This document shows, piece by piece, positions 1-10,288 of a stretch of DNA of 26,345 nucleotides. The stretch is from Phallusia fumigata (Eukaryota; Chordata; Ascidiacea; Phlebobranchia; Ascidiidae): contig QXVZ01011025.1 of assembly GCA_008931825.1 (NCBI GenBank), forward strand, positions 1-26,345. The letters are read 5' to 3'. The notes beneath the pieces are model-generated. The model saw nothing but the letters and a program-made list of their open reading frames with translations, had not been told where the DNA came from and ran no database searches. The translations under genes were made by a program, and so were the position numbers. Each line of letters opens with the position of its first letter. Position 1 is the stretch's first letter.

Positions 1-666
1 GGTTAGTCGGAAGTAAACTCTTGAACAAAACAATAAATTTCTTATGGTTTGCAACCGTTTGTTTTAGGTTTTGTAAGCTACCGACGCCCAGGGACTGGCT
101 CTCGTTACATTCAAACCTTGGTTGAAGTACTATACCAGTATTATGAAGGTACGGACGGTATACAATAGGAAAAGCAAAATTTTTGACAGTCGATCACAAT
201 CTCTTCCATTCGCAACACGACAAGCGTGGTAAAAACTACAAAGTTACAAATGAAAGTAAACTAAACAATTCACACTAGTTCATGCAAAATTATTGCGTTC
301 CAGAAGTAAGCACAAAGTCAGCATGTAAAAATTAATTATATTAATACGTCTGTATTCTCTTAAAGGGGTCATTGACAAAGAAGATGACTTCGTTCGCCTG
401 CTTACATGCGTTTCTCGTAAAGTGGCAAAAATGGAAATACAAATTGTCGACAAGACAACACAACGAAGTTTCCTTGTAAAGCAAATGCCAGCTTTCAACT
501 CAACTTAACCAAGTTGCTTTACCTTCCTCGCAAAAGTTCCGTTTGTGTTGAATCACAAGAAACACAGGCTAAGAAAATTAAAATATAAAACCGTAACAAA
601 ACTCATGAAATGTTGGGAAAAGTGTACCCCTGACAATCAGTTTCGTCTCATCGTTGTGATATAGTG
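1..666. other. Non-coding stretch, nothing recognised
   Basis: AT-rich sequence with only short open frames on either strand. None has a domain, compositional or splice-site pattern that I can defend as coding. No repeat of other parts of the window was seen here. Confidence 0.5.
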
Positions 667-857
667 CAGAGGTGTGCAACCTTTTTACTGAAGAGCCAAA
701 TAAAATAAATCGAAATAGACCACACGATCATGAACCATAAAGAGAGAAAGATCATTTCGCTTACAATAAAAAGAAAGAATTTATAGAAAAACATTCGTTC
801 TTACTGTTCCTTGGTCGGTTGCGCAAGCCCGCATGGGCCGCAGGTTGCACACCCCTG
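667..857. mobile_element. hAT-like MITE, degenerate
   Basis: The left end CAGAGGTGTGCAACCT and the right end AGGTTGCACACCCCTG are inverted copies of one another. They match the style of hAT termini, which begin CAG and often read CAGGGGTG...CAAC. The right end also carries GGGCCGCAGGTTGCACACCCCTG-type sequence, which is common in hAT elements. The element is about 190 bp and has no coding capacity, so it is non-autonomous. The 8 bp on the two sides (ATATAGTG and GTTTAATT) do not match, so the target duplication is lost or the ends are not from one insertion. Confidence 0.55.
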
Positions 858-968
858 GTTTAATTCATAATGTTTTCTTGTGTGTTTTGGATTTAAGAAA
901 TTCAAACCGCATATCGTAAAACCCCTAGATTTTCGCATTTTAAGTAACTGAATTTTGTATATTCGATC

Positions 969-1755
969 TCCGCGGTGTAAATAGCAGATTTGCTTCATAC
1001 CTGAATCGCTTGAATTGTTTGATCGCTTACGTAACAGGAAATAAAATCTTTTGCGAAATGATTTTAGACAACACAATCAGAACATTGTAAATGAACATAA
1101 TTGGTGTTTGATGTTAGAACAACGTTTGCGGCTCTATACAATATCGTCTCATTTTCTCCTATCGAAACGCGTTACCTGTGGAATTTCCGAGTTACGACAA
1201 CAGTTTATGTTAGTTACAAGGTAATGACTTACATCCTCGCAACGAAAAACATTTTTACTGAACCAACATGCTATTACGAAAAGATAAGCTCACAATCGGG
1301 TCGAACCCCGTAAAAATATTTTTGAAGCCAGGTCTGTCATGATAACGAGGATAACGAGGGANTCCGCGGTGTAAATAGCAGATTTGCTTCATACCTGAAT
1401 CGCTTGAATTGTTTGATCGCTTACGTAACAGGAAATAAAATCTTTTGCGAAATGATTTTAGACAACACAATCAGAACATTGTAAATGAACATAATTGGTG
1501 TTTGATGTTAGAACAACGTTTGCGGCTCTATACAATATCGTCTCATTTTCTCCTATCGAAACGCGTTACCTGTGGAATTTCCGAGTTACGACAACAGTTT
1601 ATGTTAGTTACAAGGTAATGACTTACATCCTCGCAACGAAAAACATTTTTACTGAACCAACATGCTATTACGAAAAGATAAGCTCACAATCGGGTCGAAC
1701 CCCGTAAAAATATTTTTGAAGCCAGGTCTGTCATGATAACGAGGATAACGAGGGA
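969..1755. repeat. 393-bp perfect direct repeat separated by one N
   Basis: The segment 969-1361 is repeated at 1363-1755, starting TCCGCGGTG and ending ATAACGAGGGA in both. By reading I found no difference between the copies, and the short frames inside translate identically. The only base between them is the undetermined N at 1362. A zero-divergence repeat meeting exactly at an N looks most like two overlapping contig ends placed end to end. A very recent tandem duplication is the alternative. Confidence 0.9.
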
Positions 1756-3839
1756 AATGTCGGGATGTATTTTTTCAAAATGTATGTAGGTAGGTTTGCA
1801 AAAATGAAGAAAATTAACACTTTGCTGCTAACCGTTAATGATTTGATAAAAATCATTATTTAAAATTTTGTATTAAGCTACTTAACCGAATAATGGTAAC
1901 TCACAAATCGAGTCAAAGAGACTCACAAGATCACGTCATATTAGCTGGAAAGAATCTGACAGGTGTGCGCAGACGGTCAACAAGTTTAATTTAATTGGTT
2001 TGACTTAATTTACATTCAAGTTTTGACAGGGGGAAGCCGTAATAAAAGGGTTAAAAGGTCACAGATACGAGCACTTTGTGTTTTGAATTTTTCCATTGAG
2101 GATCGACCACCAAGCAAAGTTATTTGTATTAAATCATAAACTTTTTTGAACAATGCACATGCAGTCAACCTCAGTGCCTGACACCTTGAGCTCGCCCGTT
2201 TAACGAGTTTGTTTGCAACAAGTCGGATTGCCTATAAGTCACGCGCGCAAGGGTAAATAGAGGTGAAACAAAATGTAACCCCTACGTCAATTCAATTTTT
2301 TCGCTTTTTGTTAACTGCCCTGTACTGTGGTATTTGAGTCAGATATCAACCTGTATTTTGAAATAATGTCATCCGAACATATATTTAAAATTACAACAGT
2401 TTAACACGCACAATTAAAACAAGAATAACGACCCACGTGAGCATATGCTACAGACCATAGCTGTTCCATAACTGTCCTCAGCTCGTTGGGGTTACTTAAC
2501 CTAAAGGTGTTGATTTCTTTTGCACAGGACCCTGGCACGGCAACCCTAACGTGGTTACCCTTAATCGCACAATCGTTAAGTGGCAGTGAACATGATTTAT
2601 TGTCTGACTCACAAAAGCTGCTCGCCTCAGCAAGTGTTTATCATCGTCGCTCGCAAAATTTATGACAGTAATAAAGTTCGCTTGCACGCGATGCTTAAAA
2701 GTTGTAAAACGCACAACAGGCTCAAAACAAATTCCTACTAAAGGTTAAAATTCTGGCGGTTGTGGAATTGGGCGCTGGCATCGCAAATTTGTGACTTTCA
2801 TAGGTTCGGCGCACCCGAAGGTTCATGCTAAAATGATGTTGTTTATTTAGCTTTTATCAGTTTATTAAACATTTGTGTTCTTAAAGATTGTGTCGTCAGG
2901 ATATCAATAAATGACGCATAGAAGATGATTTCTTTCAGACTGGGAAAATATGCATCGTAAACATTTTTTGCTAGCTAGATATTTTCTTCAAAAAAAATAA
3001 AATATTCTTCCAGGTGTTTAGAAGTTCTTTAATAGGGAATGCTTTGGAGTTCGGAACAATAACTTACAAGGACAAAAGTACTACTTTTAACGGAAAACTC
3101 TGTTTCGATTTACTTAGTAAATGCCCTCAAAAATTACATTATACGTTGACTTCGCCAAACGCCAAATATCGGTATATACATAACGTTGACAAAGCGTGAC
3201 AAATGTCGGATAATGTCAACTTGAATCTGATGTTGACACCAAAGATAAACTAAATGGAAGGAGGGGTGAATCTCTGGAGTCTGCAATAAATGGGGGCCTG
3301 AAAGGAACCTGTTTTCTTCGATTTTGACTTGCTTAAAAACAAACATTTTTAGCTGTGAATATTGCGCAGCATCGAGTTTTATGCATTTTCCCTACTGCAG
3401 TGGAAAGCTAGATATTTTGTACTTGCATAGAATTATTCACCAAATGAATTTTAATAAATAGGGAACGCCACAGTTGTTGCTCGTGAAGTTTTATTGCAGT
3501 GTTCTAACAATCTTTGCGAAACCTACAAAAGCAAACAATATGATTGCAACAATGTTATGAAATCAATTATCCCAAGGTAAAATATTGTGCAAAGCGTGAT
3601 TCAAACAGCCGACCTTTCGATAACTAATTGGCACACCATTGGGTGTGTAAAGAAGGAATTTTCTTTTGCCTCGCAATTTTAGATTGTTTGGCACGTAATT
3701 ACACTATTATTACAGCTTTACAAAAATATTTTGGGTAACAAAATGAGGACCTGAGTAACAATTACTTGGAAGATTACTTGAAATTGAATTGCATCACTTA
3801 AAAAGGTAATAATTTGTATGTTTGTGTGTTGTTTAACGT
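1756..3839. other. Non-coding stretch, nothing recognised except one short repeat
   Basis: I found no convincing exon, RNA gene or transposon ends in this 2-kb stretch. Frames of 60-72 codons occur on both strands but show no recognisable protein features. The only structure seen is the 64-bp dispersed repeat at 3493-3556, listed separately. Confidence 0.45.
3493..3556 (+). repeat. Dispersed direct repeat, copy 1
   Basis: About 64 bp beginning ATTGCAGTGTT and containing TAACAATCTTTGC and ATATGATTGCA. It recurs in the same orientation at 7559-7622 with scattered differences. The two copies bracket the broken GTPase gene copy (4274-6918). They may be an unrelated interspersed repeat or a trace of the duplication or rearrangement that made that copy. 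Confidence 0.65.
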
Positions 3840-3847
3840 CACTCAAG

Positions 3848-3990
3848 CATGGTCGTAGCCTGGGGGGCGAAGGGGGTCATGCCCCCCCCCCCCAAAAAAA
3901 AACAATAATAATTGTAATTTGTACATCAAGGTAGGTTACCTTTGGAAATAATTGGTCTCCTTCCAAAATTTTGGGCTGGCTACGCTATTG
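3848..3990. mobile_element. 143-bp hAT-type MITE with 8-bp target duplication
   Basis: The ends CATGGTCGTAGCC and GGCTACGCTATTG are imperfect inverted repeats (CA..TG ends sharing CGTAGCC). The flanking octamers CACTCAAG (3840-3847) and CACTCAAA (3991-3998) match at 7 of 8 bases, which fits the 8-bp target duplication of hAT transposons. Inside lie a run of C (about 3884-3895) and a run of A. There is no coding capacity. The one mismatch in the duplication suggests an old but not ancient insertion. Confidence 0.7.
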
Positions 3991-4021
3991 CACTCAAATT
4001 GGCAATTAACTAGTTTTTCAA

Positions 4022-4033
4022 TACCGCGCGGTA
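4022..4033. other. 12-bp perfect palindrome upstream of the first GTPase copy
   Basis: TACCGCGCGGTA is its own reverse complement and lies about 240 bp before the ATG of the broken GTPase copy. It is CpG-rich in an AT-rich setting and could be a binding site for a dimeric factor. Nothing else in the sequence supports a function. Confidence 0.25.
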
Positions 4034-4273
4034 AAAACACAACTTATTTTTAACAGCGGCTTAACAAAGAGTAAGTTGTTTTCCACCTGAAGTCCCTGAC
4101 GTAGGTCGCCCTTGGCGGGCGAGAGCTTTTCGCCAGGCCACCAAATTGATTTTTTTTCTTTGGAGCCCAATGTATAGAACGTGATGTTCGCGTCCATGAC
4201 ACCGCCACAAAATGGATTTACTTTCTTTCTAAAGAACTTGAAAAACTGATTTTTCAACTGTTGGAAATACAAG

Positions 4274-6918
4274 ATGGCTGGTCAGGCTCAACAACCAGAA
4301 GAGTGGTTGCAACCAAAGGGTTAGTGACAACATTCAGCTTGTTTAAACTTGTGAATTATATACAAGCGCGTGTTAATTTCAAGAATTTGCATCTAATCTT
4401 TCTACACGAAAGCAATAATTAAACAGGCAAGTATGCGAAGCACTTTACAGATCACGTGGCTGTGGCATGCAAGCGCGTGATTCACTGCCGTAGGGAAGGT
4501 ACATGATGTGACAACATCTTCAATGCTTACAAACCAATGCAGCATATTCGTAGCAGGCCGACAAAGGGCGATATAACGAAGTGAGTCGGTCTCCAAGTAT
4601 CCCCGCACAGAAAGGCGTCCAGTCTGTGGTGGATCCAAACCCTAGACTAGTTTTCGTTTGTTGCTGGTTGGATTAATTTTAAAGATGATCCCAGAAATGA
4701 ATCTCAGCTTGGTTGTGATGACAACTATAAAAATGTGTTCAGCTGTGCAGATCACACAAATAAATGAGGAAAACAAGATGGTGATCAACCGTGAGGCGAT
4801 CAACAGGTTGTTTGGAAGTGCAGAAATAAAATACGTTCCAATCTGCATTTACTCTATCGTTGGTCCTCTGAGGTTCGGAAAGTCCCTGTTTATTTCGCTT
4901 ATGCTCCGGTATCTAGAACACAAGTCGAAGGATAAGGTTTGTTGCAGCTAGTTTACCACACCTGGTACCCGGGTGATGCATTTTTTTTCCAAAGGATACA
5001 TTTGATACGAAGGCCCAAAAGAAGGTTTATTCTTTAAATAGTGTTTTTTTCTTTTTAAAAGCATTTTATGATTAAATCCTATGCGTGATTTAGAAGGGGA
5101 ATTGGCAAGACGACAAAAATTCGGTTCTTAACAACGGTTTTGAATGGAGAGGAGGGGCAGACGGCCATACTCGGGGAATTTACATTTGGAGCAAACCGTA
5201 TTTTCTGAAGTCGAAAACTCATGAAAAAGTAGAATAATTTATTTGAGTTGTCACCTGAATCACAGTACATAATGGATTTACTGTTCCGACATTACAAAGG
5301 TCAAAAATTACTGGCATAGAAACCGAAATTTATGAGTGTAAAACCAAAAGGACTTTTTTTTTTAAAACGGTTAACTGATTGATTTAATGCGCCAGAAACT
5401 TGAAGGTAAATCAATAACCAGACCCAAACCACAAGGGTTGGTAAGAAATTCTGCAACTTTTTTCTTTCTTAGGTACACAGTTCACGGTTTTAAATATTCT
5501 CAATAAGAAGATACAAGCCAGTACTTGTGTGTGAAACATTTTCTACGTTTCGACAAAGGCTGCTGTCATTTTTCTTTCTTTATTTTGACAGATTTTCGTG
5601 ATACGCTTCTGGAAGTATGCGATGCGACTTTTGGGATCATGTTTGAAAACCCAGTGGTCAAAAAATGAACGAGCAGCCACTGACAGGAACTGATATAGCA
5701 AAGTTGGCTTACACTATTTCCAATTTGATCGAGCAAAAAACTTTTGGTGTCGGCGTCATGTTAGCGGTATGTCATTTTCTTGGGTAAAAATGTCAGCACA
5801 CTAAACTTTGGAATATATTTAGGCGAGCACCTCTACAAACTTGCAAAAAATAATAAGTCGTTGTGAAAAACTTTTTTTACTGCCGAATGGGTGAGATACA
5901 ATATCAAAATTGCAACTTTAAAATAAACTTTAATTAAAACAAATTAGCAGAAAGACAGGAAAAATTATCAAACAGAGGAAGCGTTAAAGGAAACGCATCG
6001 GTTAGCTGTAGAAAAAGTGATGAAAGTATTTGACGAAGAACGAAAGATTGGAAGTCCAATTGACATCAAACAATACAGAAAAAGACTTTTGGATTCATTG
6101 GCAGGACGTCTTTTCATGTTTCAGTGCTACAATGAGGTTTTGCTGGTAAGCTTCACAACATGTTTTTGCAACACAATTTAAAATAAACAATACCGCTTTG
6201 CTTTTTTATATTCGTGCGTTTTTGTCACTGATTAAAAGCTGACTGGTTGTTTTAAAGGTTGATGTGAAAAAAAAGCACCGTAAAATGTTTGAAAAATGCA
6301 TCGAACTCGTCAGTAAGGTAAAAATGGTACAGGGTGTTGTGCAACCCTTTCTGTGTCATATAACTATTGGTTGTAGGGGATTAAATGCAAACGTTGGACT
6401 GCCATTATGTTTGCTATTACCTCAGACAGGACCTTTAAAAAACACTTTTAAAATCTTGTGTTTTAGAGTTTTTTAGCAGACCGGACAATTCTTGATGAAG
6501 AGGAACTAGAGCAAAGTGTTTGTAAAAAAAAGCAAGAAGCCCGTGAAATATTTAAATCAACGTCAACACAAGAAGATTTTGATTTTGAAATTTGGGACAG
6601 CTACAAAAATCAACTGGAAAGAACAATTGACGCTGAAGCCAAATCCATTGAAAAAACGAGGTTAGTTTTATTTAGCTTATTTCGCCGTATATAAAAGCCC
6701 TAAAATTATCGACTAAAAATATCTGGGTGTACAAAGATAAATAGAGCTAGAAATCGCAAGGTCATTATATAGTCAATTATGAGTTGTGCAGTATCTCAGA
6801 CACCATACACAATATCACTGTTAATTAATTTATACAAGTTTTACAGGAAAAGCTTGACGTTCTTCTTCGCAAAAAAGCAGTGGAAGCTCTTAATGAGTTT
6901 GTGGCTAAAGTTGAAAAG
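4274..6918 (+). pseudogene. Partial, broken copy of atlastin/GBP-like GTPase gene
   Basis: This is a degenerate paralogue of the gene at 10289-16135, in the same orientation. Matching exons: 4274-4319 (MAGQAQQPEEWLQPK), 4743-4936 (P-loop GPLRFGKS), 5094-5228 (FEWRGG, HTRGIYIWS), 5592-5766, 5823-5890, 5951-6145, 6258-6317, 6467-6660 and 6847-6918. Several have exactly the length of their partner exon (194, 60 and 72 nt). The counterparts of exons 4-6, which encode DTQG and RDW, are absent between 5229 and 5591. The counterparts of exons 13-18 were not found before 10288. The exon at 5592-5766 is one base short in an A run near 5661-5665, which breaks the frame. The joins 5890/5951 and 6660/6847 are also out of phase. 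Without G3 and G4 it could not be a working GTPase, so I infer a pseudogene. A short transcribed fragment cannot be excluded. Confidence 0.8.
4380..4640. other. Intron 1 of the broken GTPase copy, slightly GC-richer insert
   Basis: The intron between 4319 and 4743 contains a stretch of higher GC content than its surroundings, with an open 78-codon minus-strand frame. The encoded peptide resembles no family I know. It may be an old repeat insertion. No terminal repeats or target duplications were found. Confidence 0.2.
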
Positions 6919-7214
6919 GTAAACCAAATACCCAAGGGCTTGTCACAAAAGACCAAGGTTTGGAAGTTTTATTGACGACAAGACAGATACCTCGATATAG
7001 TTTCCATTAGTTTAAAATCAAAAAGTTTGCTATGACATTGAAAAAAGTTTTAAGTGTTTTTTTTAAAAAACGGCGGCTTGCCCAAACGGTTTACTCTCCT
7101 TTTTGTTGTAATTACGACATACGGGGGGAAGAAGGTGAATATAATCAACCATGCGGAACATAACAATTCTCGCTGTAACAGTTTTGTTTGTTTGTGTTAT
7201 TTGACAAAACATTA
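6919..7214. other. Non-coding sequence after the broken GTPase copy
   Basis: No counterpart of exons 13-18 of the intact paralogue was found here. The sequence is AT-rich, and its open frames have no recognisable features. Confidence 0.4.
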
Positions 7215-7320
7215 CGATGCTCAGGGAAATACAAGCGACCGAAACAGGATAAGAACCCTCAACCTTGCGAGCACAAGGCTGTTAACCACCCGTTTTGTTC
7301 CTTATGTCATCGATGACGTT
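7215..7320 (-). mobile_element. tRNA-derived SINE remnant
   Basis: Read on the minus strand, this contains GGTGGTTAACAGCCTTGTGC, then CTCGCAAGGTTGAGGGTTC and TATCC. That resembles the D-arm to T-arm span of a tRNA-like sequence, with a B-box-like GGTTGAGGGTTC. There is no full cloverleaf, no intact A box and no obvious 3' tail, so it is neither a tRNA gene nor a complete SINE. Boundaries are approximate. It lies within a 151-codon plus-strand open frame at 7054-7509, which I regard as accidental. Confidence 0.4.
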
Positions 7321-7558
7321 TGCTCTCTTTTCTGTCTCGGTCGCTTCTCAAAACTACCAGACGGTGATTGCAAGGTTGAGTTGATCAGAGATTGGGTTAC
7401 TTGGATTTTGCTTGCGCAGCTGACGTCACCACATACATCACGTGACCCTCAGCTCGCAAGACTATTAAATTTAATGAACTTATCATTGTTTGTTCATTTT
7501 TCAATTTAATCGTCACAATTACGTTGAAATGACGTCATACTGCTTTTCGAAATGTTTA

Positions 7559-7622
7559 ATTGCAGTGTTGTAACAATCTTTGCAAAACTATTTAAACCAA
7601 ACTATATGATTGCATTAATGTT
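7559..7622 (+). repeat. Dispersed direct repeat, copy 2
   Basis: Partner of the repeat at 3493-3556, starting ATTGCAGTGTT, with TAACAATCTTTGC and ATATGATTGCA preserved. It lies about 640 bp downstream of the last recognisable exon of the broken GTPase copy, in the same orientation as its partner. Confidence 0.65.
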
Positions 7623-7944
7623 GCAGTCAGTGTTCTAAATAAAACTTCTTTTTATAAATGTGCTGGCCCAAATAGTTGTTGAAACCAACATGCTTAAGTG
7701 ACCGAACGTTGCGGGAATAACTAATGCTGTTATCCGTAATAACATGCAAGTATTTAGACACGTGAAGCACGAAACCGTAAAGATAAAAAGGTGCGAAATA
7801 AATGGGCATCATAGATAGAAATGGAAGGCATCTACAATTCCAGATAAATGCGCTAGGGAGATGCTACATAGCGCAAAAGGTCTTCCTTGGAATTTTAACA
7901 TAAACACAATACAACATCAGGAAACATCAGGGAAACACTTATTA

Positions 7945-7961
7945 AATAATAATAATAATAA
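7945..7961. repeat. AAT microsatellite
   Basis: About six AAT units in a row. It is an ordinary simple repeat, with no sign of function. Confidence 0.8.
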
Positions 7962-8091
7962 CTCACCAGACAGGTAAAGGCACAAGGGTACACGGGGTCA
8001 CCTACGTATTAAAAGGTTGTTGGCCTGTAGATGATGGCTTACCTCAGTTCTTTCGTCGATGTTTGGTGATAAGAATGATGAGGTTGTTTAT

Positions 8092-8215
8092 GCTCTCGTG
8101 TGTATTTCCACAAGAACATATGTATGTACTCCACACTAACGTTTCTGTCAATATGCGACAGAAGAAGGACTAATGATCATTTGAAGGTCATGAAGAAAGT
8201 TTTCATGTTTTGTAG
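8092..8215 (+). repeat. Diverged repeat pair, copy 1
   Basis: The sequence from CTCTCGTGTGTATTTCCACA through CTGTCAATATGCGACAG to AGGAAGTTTT-like sequence recurs at 9164-9260 in the same orientation with substitutions and gaps. The best conserved part is a small hairpin-forming motif, CTGTCAATAT(G/A)CGACAG, with 5-bp stems. The family is unknown. It is probably an old interspersed element. Confidence 0.55.
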
Positions 8216-9163
8216 TTAAAAAAACACGCGTAGGCATTACCATGCCTTAGTGATCTTTTACAATCCGGTGATTAATTTCACCACCAAGGTGGGGGCAGTT
8301 TCCGCCATACAGTATTGGTTATGGAATTCAAAATGGATTTAGAGACAAAAATGTTTCAGGAGATCAACGTGTGTTTGGAATGCGCTGTTAGTTGGTGTTT
8401 CCGACGACCGATTACCACTATATACCAAATATACGTGCAGCAACTCTACTGCCCATAGCTATTACACCTGAATATTGACGTTTTACTGGATTGGGTTTGA
8501 AATACATTTTACGAAAAGTTGGAACTGAAACGACCAAACAATGGAAAGATTTACACATTGATGGAAAAGTGGAAAGAATTGCACATTTAAAATCGCGAAG
8601 TTTAAGAACCGAGCTAAGGTGACTTACCTCCATTTTACATAAATGTTATGTTTTCATTTTATTTAGCGAGCATCCGAAGAGATTCGGATCTGATAGGAAT
8701 GTTGGAGCGATAAAATATATGTTTGTAAAATGAGATTTAAAGTTTCACCACAAAACAAAGTGTTTGGGATTCATTGAGATAATCACAAACCATTTGTTTA
8801 CGATACATCTAAATGTAATTTGCTGTTTATACAAGTAGTTTTAATCTTTATAAATAAGCGCCTTTGCGGGTTTTTAACACTATTTAAAGATAACTTAATA
8901 GAACCCTACTTGTTTTCAGTGTCATATCTAGGACTAAAGTTAGGGTAGAATTAAACTTGTTGCCCATGGATTTGACCGTGGAGGGACCAGACATGACAAG
9001 CTTCTAGTGTGCTCATCTTAAAGCTCTCCATCCACCATGTTTTGGATAATTTTTAACGATTAGTGCGGTTGCATAAAGACCCGCCATCATTTGCGACCCT
9101 AAATTGAACTTGACGTTTTAATCAGTAACAGAGTTGTACATGTATATGATAAGGAATCGCTTC

Positions 9164-9260
9164 TGATCTCGTCTGTACTTCCACATGAACATGTCTGTCA
9201 ATATACGACAGTAGGAGGATTTGCAATTTAAAGGTCAAACAGGAAGTTTTGTGACAGTTG
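9164..9260 (+). repeat. Diverged repeat pair, copy 2
   Basis: Partner of 8092-8215, about 1.07 kb downstream. It shares the phrases CTCGTCTGTACTTCCACATG and CTGTCAATATACGACAG, followed by AAAGGTCAAACAGGAAGTTTT. It is shorter than its partner by about 25 bp in the first half. Confidence 0.55.
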
Positions 9261-10288
9261 GGCATAGAGCAGTTTGCAAATGGGTCACAGAGCTATGTGA
9301 CAACGGTAAATCTAATTATCATTTCAGGGAAATAAGAAACTGCTGGTTGATTGTGATCAAGTTTCCTACTGAAGTGCATGCTGGATAAATTGCTGATGAG
9401 GGACACGAGATTTTTTAAAAGGGTTATCTGGCCAACGTAAGAAAAACGGTTGAGAGTCAGTCCAGCGAACATGATCTGTTACCACACAGCGACTAACCGT
9501 TAAAACAAGTCAAACAAGACGACATCATACCAAACAATTCAATAACGAAAGGAGCTGCTTGAACAAAGTGCAGGACACACAAACAGATTTGTGCGTTATA
9601 AACGCCGAATGTAAAAAAGCATCTTACAACTAAATAGCTGTTTGTAGTTCCGGGATGTCTGTTGATACTTTTTAATTTAGTATGAGTACTTTTTATTTTT
9701 CGCACACGTAAAAAAGCCTAAGTAGCCTCAATATTTTATAGTTCGTAAGTTTACTGTATGGTCGTTAATTTTACCAGCAGTGTTGTAGTAAATGTGTTCC
9801 AGTCTTGGTTTTCAACGGTCTTGACGAGAAAATATTTTGACTCGAGTTTTCGCCGATAAAGGCCCGGTTAACTACGAGTTTCTTTAGCGCATAAATTGGT
9901 TGAATTATATGTTGACAGAGCAGTTCTTAAACAAATACCAGTTTAGATTTTCTGAACTTGAATTGCCTCAATTGTCGGAGATAAGTTAAGATCATAAAGT
10001 TGATGGCTGTGTCCTTCAACAAAAAAAGCGACACGAAATTTATCAAAGCATTGCAGGAAGAAAGAAAAACTACGTCATAGGAAAAGCTGACATTGTGGTG
10101 CAATTTTACTTAATGCGATGTGACGTAATATTACGGTTGAGTGATTTGACGATGTTACATGTTTAGAAAAAGACCCACCAACACCGACTAAATACTTATA
10201 CACATATGATATGGTACATACATACATACAGGTTTTAGGTGGTTAAAAATTTTTGTTCTGAAGGTTCTGACACCTGATAACGCTACAT

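Larger units (their letters stand above)
7623..10288. other. Intergenic region between the two GTPase copies
   Basis: No exon of the GTPase family or any other gene was recognised in these 2.7 kb. The region contains a short AAT microsatellite (7945-7961) and a diverged repeat pair (8092-8215 and 9164-9260). A short TACA microsatellite lies near 10217-10229, about 60 bp before the start codon of the downstream gene. No clear promoter motif was seen upstream of 10289. Confidence 0.45.

Noticed and set aside
1290-1320. GGGTCGAACCCC, resembling a tRNA B box
   Set aside because: It is a short palindrome with no surrounding cloverleaf or A box.
4018-4272. 84-codon minus-strand frame directly before the broken GTPase copy
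   Set aside because: No recognisable domain. The GC-richer composition suggests an old repeat, but no ends were found.
7054-7509. 151-codon plus-strand open frame, the longest in the window
   Set aside because: It runs through a tRNA-like SINE remnant and shows no domain or biased composition. The length is probably accidental.
9610-9640. GCATCTTACAACTAAA shared with array unit 0 near 21757
   Set aside because: The match is about 16 bases and the flanks do not align, so chance is likely in AT-rich DNA.
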